Positions 8,123 to 15,531 of a stretch of DNA of 64,000 nucleotides are shown here, piece after piece. The stretch is from JAGNRR01 sp965230665 (lineage in GTDB: Bacteria; Bacteroidota; Bacteroidia; Chitinophagales; Chitinophagaceae). The notes beneath the pieces were generated by a model. It worked only from the letters and a program-made list of their open reading frames with translations. It was not told the origin of the DNA and searched no databases. Location: positions 744,001 to 808,000 of the forward strand of contig CBDDLM010000004.1 in the NCBI GenBank assembly GCA_965230665.1. Direction: 5' to 3'. How positions within the stretch are numbered: position 1 is the stretch's first letter; every line of letters starts with the position of its first letter. A program made the position numbers and the translations under genes.

Positions 8123-9271
8123 ATGAAGACGAAAATATATACTCTAATTCTTGCCAGTGCTATTATATGTATTATAGGCGGGAACGGGTGTAAAGTTTCA
8201 CCATATAAAGAATTAACAATTGCAATTGTTGATTCGATAGATGCGAGTAAAATTTTAGGCCCTGATAATTTATTTCAAATACAGTTTAGTACAACCGAAC
8301 AGACTAATTATCTTATGAATAGTTCATTGCTTGATAGAAACACAACTCTATTAAGCTTTGGAAATAATAAACGGATAAAAAGAACTCAACTCCGTGGTCT
8401 TAAAGATAAATTCCTAAAAGACAATCTAGAGCCTTCTTGGTTATACGTTAATAACGACAGTATATTCGTCTTACTCGGAAGGAAGTTACCTTATAAATTT
8501 CTACTACTAGATTCTTCTGGTAATGAGAAGAAAAAATGGTTGTTCCCACATTTAAAAAATGGAAATCAAGTAATAACCTTGGATATGAATAGTTTCGTAT
8601 TTCCTTTTAGTTACAACCGACAAAGTAAAGAATTTATTTTTACGATTAACAAGCCGTATTTTTCAAGAAGGGATTCGGCAATGTTTAATACATTGGATAA
8701 TAAACTTATTTGTGAACTCGAAGAAGACAGTGTTAAGATAAAAAGGTTCTTCGGTAAGATTCCAGTAAAGCATAGAAATCTTTTTCTTGGATACAGCGGT
8801 AAAATGGTTAGTACTTACTTTGATAACAAAACGGTACTTTCTTATTCTCAATCGGACTCAATTTATTCTTACAATAATGGAGCTTTAGTCGGTGCGCACT
8901 ATGCCAAATCCAATGATTTTAACGCCTACGAAGAACCTTTTGATTATAGAAAATGTCGTAACAGAAATTATATTTCTGAATTTAGTGAGACGGGAGATTA
9001 CTATCATAATATAATTGCTGGAAGTAAATACTTACTGAGAATCAAGATTAAAGGAAATCCTGTAGAAATTAACAAGAATGGGGAAATTATTGAGAAAAAG
9101 CCATTATGGAGTATAGTTGTGTTAAACAACAATTTAGATTATTTGGGTGAAATTGATATGGCTGATAAAGATTGTGAATTCGGCTTAGTGTTTCCTTTAG
9201 GAAATGAACGATTGCTCTTGGGCTCATATGAAACACCTCATAAATATTATATATATGAAATTGTACAGTAG
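8123..9271 (+). CDS. DUF4221-like propeller lipoprotein, cassette gene 2, copy 2
   Basis: A 382-residue protein with a signal peptide and a likely lipobox (IIGGNGC, Cys about 23). The C-terminal half has the pattern of DUF4221 proteins: NRNYISEFSETGDYYHNI, a central YLLRIKI strand, PLWSIVVLNNNLDYLGEIDM and a final GNERLLLGS. The function of these outer-surface or periplasmic proteins is unknown; they often accompany small secreted peptides and thioredoxin-like proteins in Bacteroidota. It follows the 8055 hairpin and overlaps the next gene by 17 bases. Confidence 0.7.
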   Translation: MKTKIYTLILASAIICIIGGNGCKVSPYKELTIAIVDSIDASKILGPDNLFQIQFSTTEQTNYLMNSSLLDRNTTLLSFGNNKRIKRTQLRGLKDKFLKDNLEPSWLYVNNDSIFVLLGRKLPYKFLLLDSSGNEKKKWLFPHLKNGNQVITLDMNSFVFPFSYNRQSKEFIFTINKPYFSRRDSAMFNTLDNKLICELEEDSVKIKRFFGKIPVKHRNLFLGYSGKMVSTYFDNKTVLSYSQSDSIYSYNNGALVGAHYAKSNDFNAYEEPFDYRKCRNRNYISEFSETGDYYHNIIAGSKYLLRIKIKGNPVEINKNGEIIEKKPLWSIVVLNNNLDYLGEIDMADKDCEFGLVFPLGNERLLLGSYETPHKYYIYEIVQ

Positions 9272-9704
9272 TTTGATAATTACTCTTGTCTTGGTATCAT
9301 GTGCTACTGAATCGCATATCCAAAGTGACCTATCATTAAGTCAGAACTATTATCAAAAATATATCTTTCCCATCATGCCGAAAAATGCTTCACCAGAATA
9401 CATTATACTATATAGCACCACGACATGTCTATCTTGCTTCTTGGGTTACTTTGATCGTTTATTCCCAAAATTCAAGAACAAGGATTTTCTATTCTTTTCA
9501 TCTCGAATGAATAACGATTCTATCAAGCGACTTTACAAGCTAGACAAAAATATTTTTAGAGAGATTTCTCAAACGAGTAATTTCGATCATCAATACTTTA
9601 TGAGACACGAACTTGTTGTGCTAAAAATAAACCCATATTCAAACTCAGTGAAAAAGTTCATCCCTATAAAAGTGAGTAATATAGACACCCTCTCATTTGA
9701 TTAA
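9255..9704 (+). CDS. Thioredoxin-like CxxC lipoprotein, cassette gene 3, copy 2
   Basis: The signal peptide MKLYSSLIITLVLVSC sets the start at 9255 (an upstream ATG at 9204 lies inside the propeller gene). Lipobox LVSC, Cys 16. A strand then CxxC (YIILYSTTTCLSCFLGYFD) matches the fold position of the gene at 7022. 149 aa. The start overlaps the propeller gene by 17 bases with the same ATGAAA context as copy 1. It ends two bases before the convergent hmgA. Confidence 0.65.
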   Translation: MKLYSSLIITLVLVSCATESHIQSDLSLSQNYYQKYIFPIMPKNASPEYIILYSTTTCLSCFLGYFDRLFPKFKNKDFLFFSSRMNNDSIKRLYKLDKNIFREISQTSNFDHQYFMRHELVVLKINPYSNSVKKFIPIKVSNIDTLSFD

Positions 9705-9706
9705 AA

Positions 9707-10864
9707 CTACTCTGCCCAGCTCATCGTATAATTCTCATCCTCTATATTCAAGGCGTCCTTGGTTAACTGTAAAGGTCTAAATGTATCGACCATAACAGCC
9801 AATTCAGGCGTCTCTTTCTGACCAATACTTTTTTCTACTGCACCAGGATGCGGACCGTGTGGGATACCAGCAGGATGTAAAGTAATCATACCTTTTGTTA
9901 CATGCTTCCGACTCATAAATTCCCCATCAACATAATATAGCACCTCATCACTATCTATATTACTATGATTATAAGGTGCAGGAATAGAGTCTGGATGATA
10001 ATCATATAAGCGCGGTACAAAAGAGCAGATTACAAAATCCTTACCATCAAAAGTTTGATGAACAGGAGGCGGCTGATGCACTCGACCTGTGATAGGTTCA
10101 AAATCATGAATACTAAAAATATATGGATACTCGCAACCATCCCAGCCTACAACATCGAATGGGTGATGAGCATACCATAACTCATACTCCATACCCTTCT
10201 TCTTTGTTTTAATTAAAAACTCTCCCGACTCATCAATAGCCTCCACAAAAGTCGGTTTCTTAATGTCTCGTTCGCAAAAAGGTGCATGCTCCAACAATTG
10301 CCCATGCCTACTCATATAACGTTTAGGAAAATGAATAGGACCAAAACTTTCGGTTATGAACAAACGATTTTTATCCGTGTCAAATTCTATTTGATAAATA
10401 GCCCCTCTTGGAATAACCACATAGTCGCCATACTTAAAAGATAATTCACCATATTGTGTTTTTAAAGTTCCTGTTCCCTCATGAATAAAAAGTACTTCAT
10501 CGGCATCCGCATTCTTATAAAAATAATTATTCATACTTTCCTGCGGAGCAGCTAACGTAATTTGACAATCGTTGTTGAACATAACGATCTTACGACTGTC
10601 TAAATAATCTTTCTCCGGCTTAATATCAAACCCTTCAAAACTTCTTTGCTTAAGTAAGTTTTCAGTAGCCGCAACGGGTTGCACATTCTTAGGCTCACCA
10701 GTACGAATAATTTCTGTAGGCGGATGAATATGGTATAATAAAGAATAATTAGACGAGAATCCTTCTGTTGAAAACAGCTGCTCCGAATAGAGTCGGCCAT
10801 TTTCATCGCGAAATTGAGTATGTCTTTTATGTGGAATCTTTCCTAGAGAGTAATAATTTGCCAT
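9707..10864 (-). CDS. hmgA: Homogentisate 1,2-dioxygenase
   Basis: A 385-residue cupin-type iron enzyme that opens the ring of homogentisate to maleylacetoacetate in tyrosine and phenylalanine breakdown. Recognised by the N-terminal YYSLGKIPHKRHTQFR, DEVLFIHEGTGTLKTQYGEL, FGPIHFPKRYMSRHGQLLEH, and the C-terminal iron-site region with SRKHVTKGMITLHPAGIPHG and HPG. It is slightly shorter than the usual 430-residue form, as is common in Bacteroidota. No other genes of the pathway are nearby; the neighbours are unrelated. Confidence 0.9.
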   Translation of the reverse strand: MANYYSLGKIPHKRHTQFRDENGRLYSEQLFSTEGFSSNYSLLYHIHPPTEIIRTGEPKNVQPVAATENLLKQRSFEGFDIKPEKDYLDSRKIVMFNNDCQITLAAPQESMNNYFYKNADADEVLFIHEGTGTLKTQYGELSFKYGDYVVIPRGAIYQIEFDTDKNRLFITESFGPIHFPKRYMSRHGQLLEHAPFCERDIKKPTFVEAIDESGEFLIKTKKKGMEYELWYAHHPFDVVGWDGCEYPYIFSIHDFEPITGRVHQPPPVHQTFDGKDFVICSFVPRLYDYHPDSIPAPYNHSNIDSDEVLYYVDGEFMSRKHVTKGMITLHPAGIPHGPHPGAVEKSIGQKETPELAVMVDTFRPLQLTKDALNIEDENYTMSWAE

Positions 10865-10937
10865 AACTAAGTATACAAATTTAAGCTAATCAAGTTTAAA
10901 TCTTAGGTTGACATTTATCAAGAATTGAAAGAAATGA

Positions 10938-11894
10938 TTACATCAATTTGGCAATGACATCTTCTATGCTCAAACCTTCAGCCTCTGCCTTATAATTTCG
11001 CACAACACGATGACGCAGAATCGCTAAACTGACTGCCTGAACATCTTCAATATCAGGAGAATATTTTCCTTTTAGCAGCGCATGACACTTAGCGCCAAGA
11101 ATCAAATTTTGTGATGCTCGTGGTCCTGCTCCCCATGCGATATACTGTCGCGCAAAATCCGTTCCTTGCTCATTAGGTCTTGTTTTGTGCACAAGACTTA
11201 CCGCATACTCCATGACATTATCTGGTACGGGAACACGACGAACCAATTGTTGAAAATAAAGAATTTCCTCACCACTTATTACATTCTTAAGATCAATGAC
11301 CTTATCCGAAGTTGTATTCTTGATAACCGTTACCTCTTCCTCGTATGTTGGATAATCCAACCAAATATTAAACATAAAACGATCAAGCTGTGCCTCGGGT
11401 AGTGGATAAGTCCCTTCCTGCTCAATCGGGTTCTGAGTTGCCAAAACAAAAAACGGCGCAGGTAATCTATGTAATTCTCCACTTACCGTAATTGTCCTTT
11501 CTTGCATAGCCTCTAGTAAGGCCGCTTGTGTTTTAGGTGGTGTTCGGTTAATCTCATCAGCCAAAATAATATTAGCAAACAAGGGACCAGGGATAAACTT
11601 CATATTCCTATGCTCATCCAAAATTTCTGCACCCGTAATATCACTTGGCATTAAATCAGGAGTAAACTGAATTCGTTTAAAATCTAAATCTAATACGTCT
11701 GAAATCGTTTGTACCAATAAAGTCTTTGCCAGACCAGGCACACCCACAAGCAAACTGTGACCATTACAGAGAATAGAAATAAGTACTTTCTCGATAACAT
11801 CATGTTGCCCAACAATAACTTGACCAATGGCTTGTGTTAACTCCTCATATTTCTTTTTCAGCGCATTGGCTGCCTCTACATCGCTTGCGTACAT
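10938..11894 (-). CDS. MoxR-family AAA+ ATPase
   Basis: A 318-residue MoxR ATPase. Walker A is GVPGLAKTLL near residue 57, Walker B IILADEINRTPPKTQAALLEAMQE, then sensor 1 ATQNPIEQEGTYPLPEAQLDRF and the C-terminal lid helix (RASQNLILGAKCHALLKG). MoxR proteins act as chaperones that insert cofactors or assemble complexes, usually with VWA partners. It follows the SurA-like gene by 5 bases, so the two are probably one transcript; a second MoxR sits at 56.4 kb with DUF58 and VWA genes. Confidence 0.9.
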   Translation of the reverse strand: MYASDVEAANALKKKYEELTQAIGQVIVGQHDVIEKVLISILCNGHSLLVGVPGLAKTLLVQTISDVLDLDFKRIQFTPDLMPSDITGAEILDEHRNMKFIPGPLFANIILADEINRTPPKTQAALLEAMQERTITVSGELHRLPAPFFVLATQNPIEQEGTYPLPEAQLDRFMFNIWLDYPTYEEEVTVIKNTTSDKVIDLKNVISGEEILYFQQLVRRVPVPDNVMEYAVSLVHKTRPNEQGTDFARQYIAWGAGPRASQNLILGAKCHALLKGKYSPDIEDVQAVSLAILRHRVVRNYKAEAEGLSIEDVIAKLM

Positions 11895-11899
11895 TTATA

Positions 11900-13258
11900 T
11901 TATTTTTTTGTTGTGGGTGGGTTTAACCATTCAGCTATATTCGGACAATCTCTATATTTTTCATCAACTCTTAGGTAAAATGTAGGGACTTGAGTCGCCA
12001 ACCAATTATACAAATACTCATTTTGTTTTTTACCAAGTGCCACTTCCTGAATCTTGTAATAATCATCTTCCAAGTTTGCCTTATGAGGTTCTGTACGATT
12101 CCTTAGGTAAATAATTCGTACCGTTTTGTCACCACTTCGTGTAGTATACTCAGAAGGTTTGGCGTATTCGCCAACTTTTAAGTCTTGTATAGCTAATGCT
12201 GCGGCAGGATCTAGCTGGCTCATTTCCAAAAAAGAACTCCCTGTATATGGGTTGCTTACAATCCCCCCAGTGTTCTTTGATTGCTTATCACTCGAAAATT
12301 CTTTCACAGCTTGACTAAATGTAATTTTCTTAGCCATCAGTTCAGCGCGTATGCTATCCGCTCTTCTTTCTGCGATTTTAATATCTCCAGACGTTACTAA
12401 AGGCTTAACCAAAATGTGTCGTAAATGTGCATTCTCTCCTTGTCGTTCAATCATTTCAATAATATGATAACCAAACTCGGTCTTTACCACTTTAGAGATT
12501 TCACCTGTTTGCAAACGAAATGCCGCAGCCGCAAACTCAGGAACGAGTTGTTCTCTTTTTACAAACCCCATATCACCTCCATTGTTTTTAGAGCCAGGAT
12601 CTTCACTGTAAATTCCAGCCAATACATCAAATGCACTTTTACCTTCTACAATCTCTTTTCGATATTCCTCTAACTTTTGTTTGGCATAATCATCAACTTC
12701 TTTCGATATAAGAGGAGCTATAATAATTTGACCGATTTCAACCATAGACGGATAAAACGGCAAACTATCTTGTGGCATTTCCTTATAAAAAGCACGCACC
12801 TCCTGCGGAGTAATTTTTACTGTGCTCATCAACTGTTGCTGCATACGCTGTGCCTTGAGCTGTTCTCTAAAAACAGGACGATACTCATCTTTTAATTGAT
12901 AAACTGTCTTACCAGCTACCTGCTCTAATTTTTTTTCAGAACCATAGTGCTCTACAAAGCTTCTAATTCGATTATCCAAAAAACCTTCCAACTCCTCATC
13001 TGAAACCACTAGACTATCTCTATCCGCTTGTTCCGCTAATATCTTTTGCCCAAGTGTTTGTACCAAGATTTCGCACTTCGTACTTTCAGGCAAACTTGGA
13101 TTTTGCTTTTTAGCATCTAAGTAAGCCATATCAATATCGGAATTTAAAATAATTCGATCACCGACAACACCCACAATTTTCTCTAAATTCTGTGGATTCT
13201 GAGCCTGGGTAGATACTACAAAAAAAAGCAGACCTAAAATAAAAAATATACGTTTCAT
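11900..13258 (-). CDS. SurA-like periplasmic peptidyl-prolyl isomerase/chaperone
   Basis: The start at 13258 gives the signal peptide MKRIFFILGLLFFVVSTQAQ; an in-frame ATG at 13315 is rejected. SurA_N-like domain (IVGVVGDRIILNSDIDMAYL) followed by two parvulin domains: EIGQIIIAPL to VVKTEFGYHIIEMIE, and LRHILVKPL to the SDKQSKNTGG region. 452 aa, typical of SurA. It assists folding of outer-membrane beta-barrels in the periplasm. The gene precedes moxR in a likely operon. Confidence 0.88.
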   Translation of the reverse strand: MKRIFFILGLLFFVVSTQAQNPQNLEKIVGVVGDRIILNSDIDMAYLDAKKQNPSLPESTKCEILVQTLGQKILAEQADRDSLVVSDEELEGFLDNRIRSFVEHYGSEKKLEQVAGKTVYQLKDEYRPVFREQLKAQRMQQQLMSTVKITPQEVRAFYKEMPQDSLPFYPSMVEIGQIIIAPLISKEVDDYAKQKLEEYRKEIVEGKSAFDVLAGIYSEDPGSKNNGGDMGFVKREQLVPEFAAAAFRLQTGEISKVVKTEFGYHIIEMIERQGENAHLRHILVKPLVTSGDIKIAERRADSIRAELMAKKITFSQAVKEFSSDKQSKNTGGIVSNPYTGSSFLEMSQLDPAAALAIQDLKVGEYAKPSEYTTRSGDKTVRIIYLRNRTEPHKANLEDDYYKIQEVALGKKQNEYLYNWLATQVPTFYLRVDEKYRDCPNIAEWLNPPTTKK

Positions 13259-13334
13259 GAATAAGCATGCAAAATACGAATTAATACGCTTGTGCATTGC
13301 CCAATACAAAATCATTTAACATTCTTTTGTAAGG

Positions 13335-14021
13335 CTATTCATACCATACAGCGACTTCGTCAAGGTTTTTGCGTTCAATATCAGGCACCCAGCAGTGTTC
13401 TACAGGATATCCCACTGGAATCAATAAAAATGGTTTTTCATTTTCTGGGCGGTCCAATAATTTCGTAAGAAAACCCATAGGACTTGGAGTATGCGTAAGT
13501 GCGACCAGCCCCGCATCGTGAATAGCCGCGAGTAAAAAACCAGCCGCAAGCCCCACACTCTCTTGTACATAGTAGTTTTGATGTTTACTTCCATCTGCGT
13601 TATACTCATAACTTCGTTTACATACGATAATCAAATAGGGCGCCACCTCTAAAAAGGGCTTTTCCCAGTCAGTACCTAATGGCTCCAGATCTTTTAACCA
13701 TACGTCGCTCATTCTACCGCCATAGCTAATACGCTCTTCTTCTTCAGCTGCAGCTCTTATCTTTTTCTTAAGAGTAGGGTCACTTACAACGCAGAAAGTC
13801 CAGGGTTGTTTATGAGCACCACTTGGAGCTGTAGAAGCAGACATTAATATATTCTCAATTACTTCTTTGGGTATCGGTTTGTCTGAAAAATCACGAACAC
13901 TTCTTCTTTCATCAAGCCAAGAATGAAACTTGCTCGAACGATTTTTAACTTCTTCGGCTTCAAAAGTTTGTTTGCTATACGATACAAAAGGATGACCTTT
14001 TATGAGTTTCTTATCAGACAT
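13335..14021 (-). CDS. Nitroreductase-family flavoprotein
   Basis: A 228-residue FMN-dependent oxidoreductase. Signatures: RRSVRDFSDKPIPKEVIENILMSASTAPSGAHKQPWTF at residues of about 39-75 (FMN binding), a variable lid, and the C-terminal QESVGLAAGFLLAAIHDAGLVALTHTP followed by LLIPVGYP. The HKQPW motif puts it near the iodotyrosine dehalogenase-like (IYD) branch, which is common in Bacteroidota. Substrate unknown. Monocistronic. Confidence 0.88.
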   Translation of the reverse strand: MSDKKLIKGHPFVSYSKQTFEAEEVKNRSSKFHSWLDERRSVRDFSDKPIPKEVIENILMSASTAPSGAHKQPWTFCVVSDPTLKKKIRAAAEEEERISYGGRMSDVWLKDLEPLGTDWEKPFLEVAPYLIIVCKRSYEYNADGSKHQNYYVQESVGLAAGFLLAAIHDAGLVALTHTPSPMGFLTKLLDRPENEKPFLLIPVGYPVEHCWVPDIERKNLDEVAVWYE

Positions 14022-14083
14022 TCTAACTAATATTTTATAATTTCATAAACAAATCTAACAACTTCAGCATCGTTTCATTCATA

Positions 14084-14692
14084 ATGCGCTTTCAAATTAT
14101 ACTATTTCTTATCTTCTTGTTTTCTAAAGGAGCTTTAGGCCAGGATACCTATGTATCTATTCCGTTGAGCAACTCAGCTAAAGATTCAAGTCTTGTTATG
14201 GAGCAAACACGTGTAGTAGATATTCGTTTTCTTTCGAAAGATGAACAAGCCGTTATACAATGGATCAATATTGCCCGTATGTATCCAAAATGGTACGTCC
14301 GGTTTAGAAAATTGAAAGATACAGATCCGGTCTATACTCGAACGCTCATCAAGACCTTGAATCGTATGAAACCGTTAAGAAAAAAATTAGTCCCAAGTAA
14401 AAAATTATGGTTGTGCGCGGCCTGTCATAGTAAGTCTACAGTTGGTACTGGGTATATGGGGCATACTCGTCAAAACTCAGCTTGTAAAATCACATATAAC
14501 TCAGAGTGCATACATTACGGCAATAGCAATCCTGCGGAAGCCGTTGAATCCTTGTTAACAGATAGAAACGTTCCAGACCTAGGCCATAGAATCGCAATCT
14601 TGAATCCTGATTTCAATTATATCGGTGTAAGTATGATGTTGTTCGATAAAAATAGAAAAACTAATATCGTTGTCATAGATTTTGGGATATAA
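14084..14692 (+). CDS. Secreted CAP/SCP-like domain protein
   Basis: A 202-residue protein with a signal peptide ending in ALGQ. The body shows a CAP-like order: AVIQWINIARMYPKWYV helix, LWLCAACHSKSTVGTGYMGH, a Cys-containing loop ECIHYGNSNPAEAVESLL, and LGHRIAILNPDFNYIGVSM as the last strand pair. Bacterial CAP proteins are secreted and of diverse function. The gene ends directly at the terminator hairpin at 14698, which serves both this gene and the small RNA on the other strand. Confidence 0.75.
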   Translation: MRFQIILFLIFLFSKGALGQDTYVSIPLSNSAKDSSLVMEQTRVVDIRFLSKDEQAVIQWINIARMYPKWYVRFRKLKDTDPVYTRTLIKTLNRMKPLRKKLVPSKKLWLCAACHSKSTVGTGYMGHTRQNSACKITYNSECIHYGNSNPAEAVESLLTDRNVPDLGHRIAILNPDFNYIGVSMMLFDKNRKTNIVVIDFGI

Positions 14693-14781
14693 AAAGCAAA
14701 AGACCCCGCACGAGCAAGGTCTTTTACTATATAACAAATATTCATGAAAGCAAACCTCTCTACTGATAAGCTTCCTAAATA
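14691..14781 (-). ncRNA. Predicted small RNA B (about 91 nt)
   Basis: A short transcript is predicted from a dyad-type promoter with a perfect -7 box (TAAATTTG). It ends at the stem AAAAGACC/GGTCTTTT (14698-14725), followed by a minus-strand TTTTGCTTTTT run. It shares a core with small RNA A: GCTTTCATGAATATTTG here against GCTTTCGTAAATATTAG there, and an ATATTTAG.AAGC-like segment earlier. A reading frame could start at the ATG in that core, but the ATG is absent in copy A. Transcription ends are predicted, not measured. Confidence 0.65.
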
Positions 14782-14786
14782 TAATT

Positions 14787-14832
14787 CAAATTTAGATCAA
14801 GCATTTCAACCGAAAAACCCCAATTTATTGGG
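14787..14832 (-). promoter_or_regulatory. Dyad-type promoter of small RNA B
   Basis: Read on the minus strand: CCC-AATAAATT-GGGG, then 26 bases, then TAAATTTG (14794-14787), a perfect TAnnTTTG box. No protein-coding start follows within 90 bases. Confidence 0.75.
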
Positions 14833-14880
14833 TTTTTTCAAGCTTCCATTTAAGCATATTTTATATTAGGTAAGCCCTTG

Positions 14881-14972
14881 CTAAAAGTAAAGGGCCTCGA
14901 TAATTCGAGACCCCTAACCCATAACTAATATTTACGAAAGCCTATCTATCCACTGAATAGCCCTCTTAAATA
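14881..14972 (-). ncRNA. Predicted small RNA A (about 92 nt)
   Basis: A parallel short transcript starts about 190 bases upstream of small RNA B. It runs from a dyad-type promoter to the hairpin GGGTCTCGA/TCGAGGCCC (14892-14913, one T-G wobble) and a TTTACTTTT tail. The 5' two-thirds align with small RNA B without large gaps, whereas the terminator stems differ completely. The conserved part is therefore likely the functional one. No open reading frame is shared between the two copies. Confidence 0.65.
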
Positions 14973-14977
14973 TGACT

Positions 14978-15023
14978 CAAATATAAAAGTGTCTTTGTAC
15001 TCAAAAAACCCCAATTTATTGGG
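14978..15023 (-). promoter_or_regulatory. Dyad-type promoter of small RNA A
   Basis: Minus strand: CCC-AATAAATT-GGGG, 26 bases, TATATTTG (14985-14978), a perfect -7 box. Confidence 0.75.
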
Positions 15024-15083
15024 TTTTTTTCTTTTATTATCGAGACGATCAATAACAAATTTTGGAACCGTACTATTCACATA

Positions 15084-15365
15084 TCAGACATCTTCATCTT
15101 CCTTCTTTGAGAACTTTTCAATTAAAATAAGTGTTTCACTTTCACGGACAGCAACCTCGTAATTACCCAAAGGCCAGCCTTTCATGGACAATGAAAATGT
15201 ATAAGTATCCTGTAAAGAAATTTGTACATTACTTTCAATATGAAATAACTGTCCAATCGCACTAATAATTCTAAGTTCTACTTCACGAGAACAATTTGAT
15301 TGAATATAAATGTGTGCCACCTCTTCTATCATTTCAACCCAAACCTTGATATTATTTCGTATCAT
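15084..15365 (-). CDS. Small protein resembling an isolated T9SS sorting domain
   Basis: 93 aa, or 82 if translation starts at the ATG at 15332. From residue 19 on it looks like a T9SS type A C-terminal domain: VELRIISAIGQLFHIES is the strand-turn seen in VELxIYNALGQLV sequences, and GWPLGNYEVAVRESE matches the GIYxVxV strand. It has no signal peptide and no cargo domain, and ends in an acidic KEDEDV tail instead of the usual basic end. It has its own dyad-type promoter, with a -7 box only 9 bases before the first ATG, so the mRNA may be nearly leaderless. A related beta-sandwich such as DUF3244 is the alternative. Confidence 0.6.
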   Translation of the reverse strand: MIRNNIKVWVEMIEEVAHIYIQSNCSREVELRIISAIGQLFHIESNVQISLQDTYTFSLSMKGWPLGNYEVAVRESETLILIEKFSKKEDEDV

Positions 15366-15373
15366 ATCAGAAG

Positions 15374-15419
15374 TAAATTTATTTGCTTACTTTAAAACAA
15401 AACGACCCAATTTATTGGG
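15374..15419 (-). promoter_or_regulatory. Dyad-type promoter of the small sorting-domain protein
   Basis: Minus strand: CCC-AATAAATT-GGG, 26 bases, TAAATTTA (15381-15374; last base differs from TAnnTTTG). Confidence 0.7.
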
Positions 15420-15464
15420 TACTTTATTATTGAACTTTAAACATATTTTTCGATCGCTACATCC

Positions 15465-15499
15465 AAAAAAAGACTGCTTTAGTATAGCAGTCTTTTTTT
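15465..15499 (-). terminator. Strong bidirectional terminator
   Basis: 14-base arms (AAAAAAAGACTGCT / AGCAGTCTTTTTTT) around a 7-base loop, 33 bases after the stop of the large T9SS cargo gene. A/T runs on both sides allow it to work on either strand. Confidence 0.85.
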
Positions 15500-15531
15500 G
15501 TTTGTTCTTAATCAACCCATTCTACTTAAGT

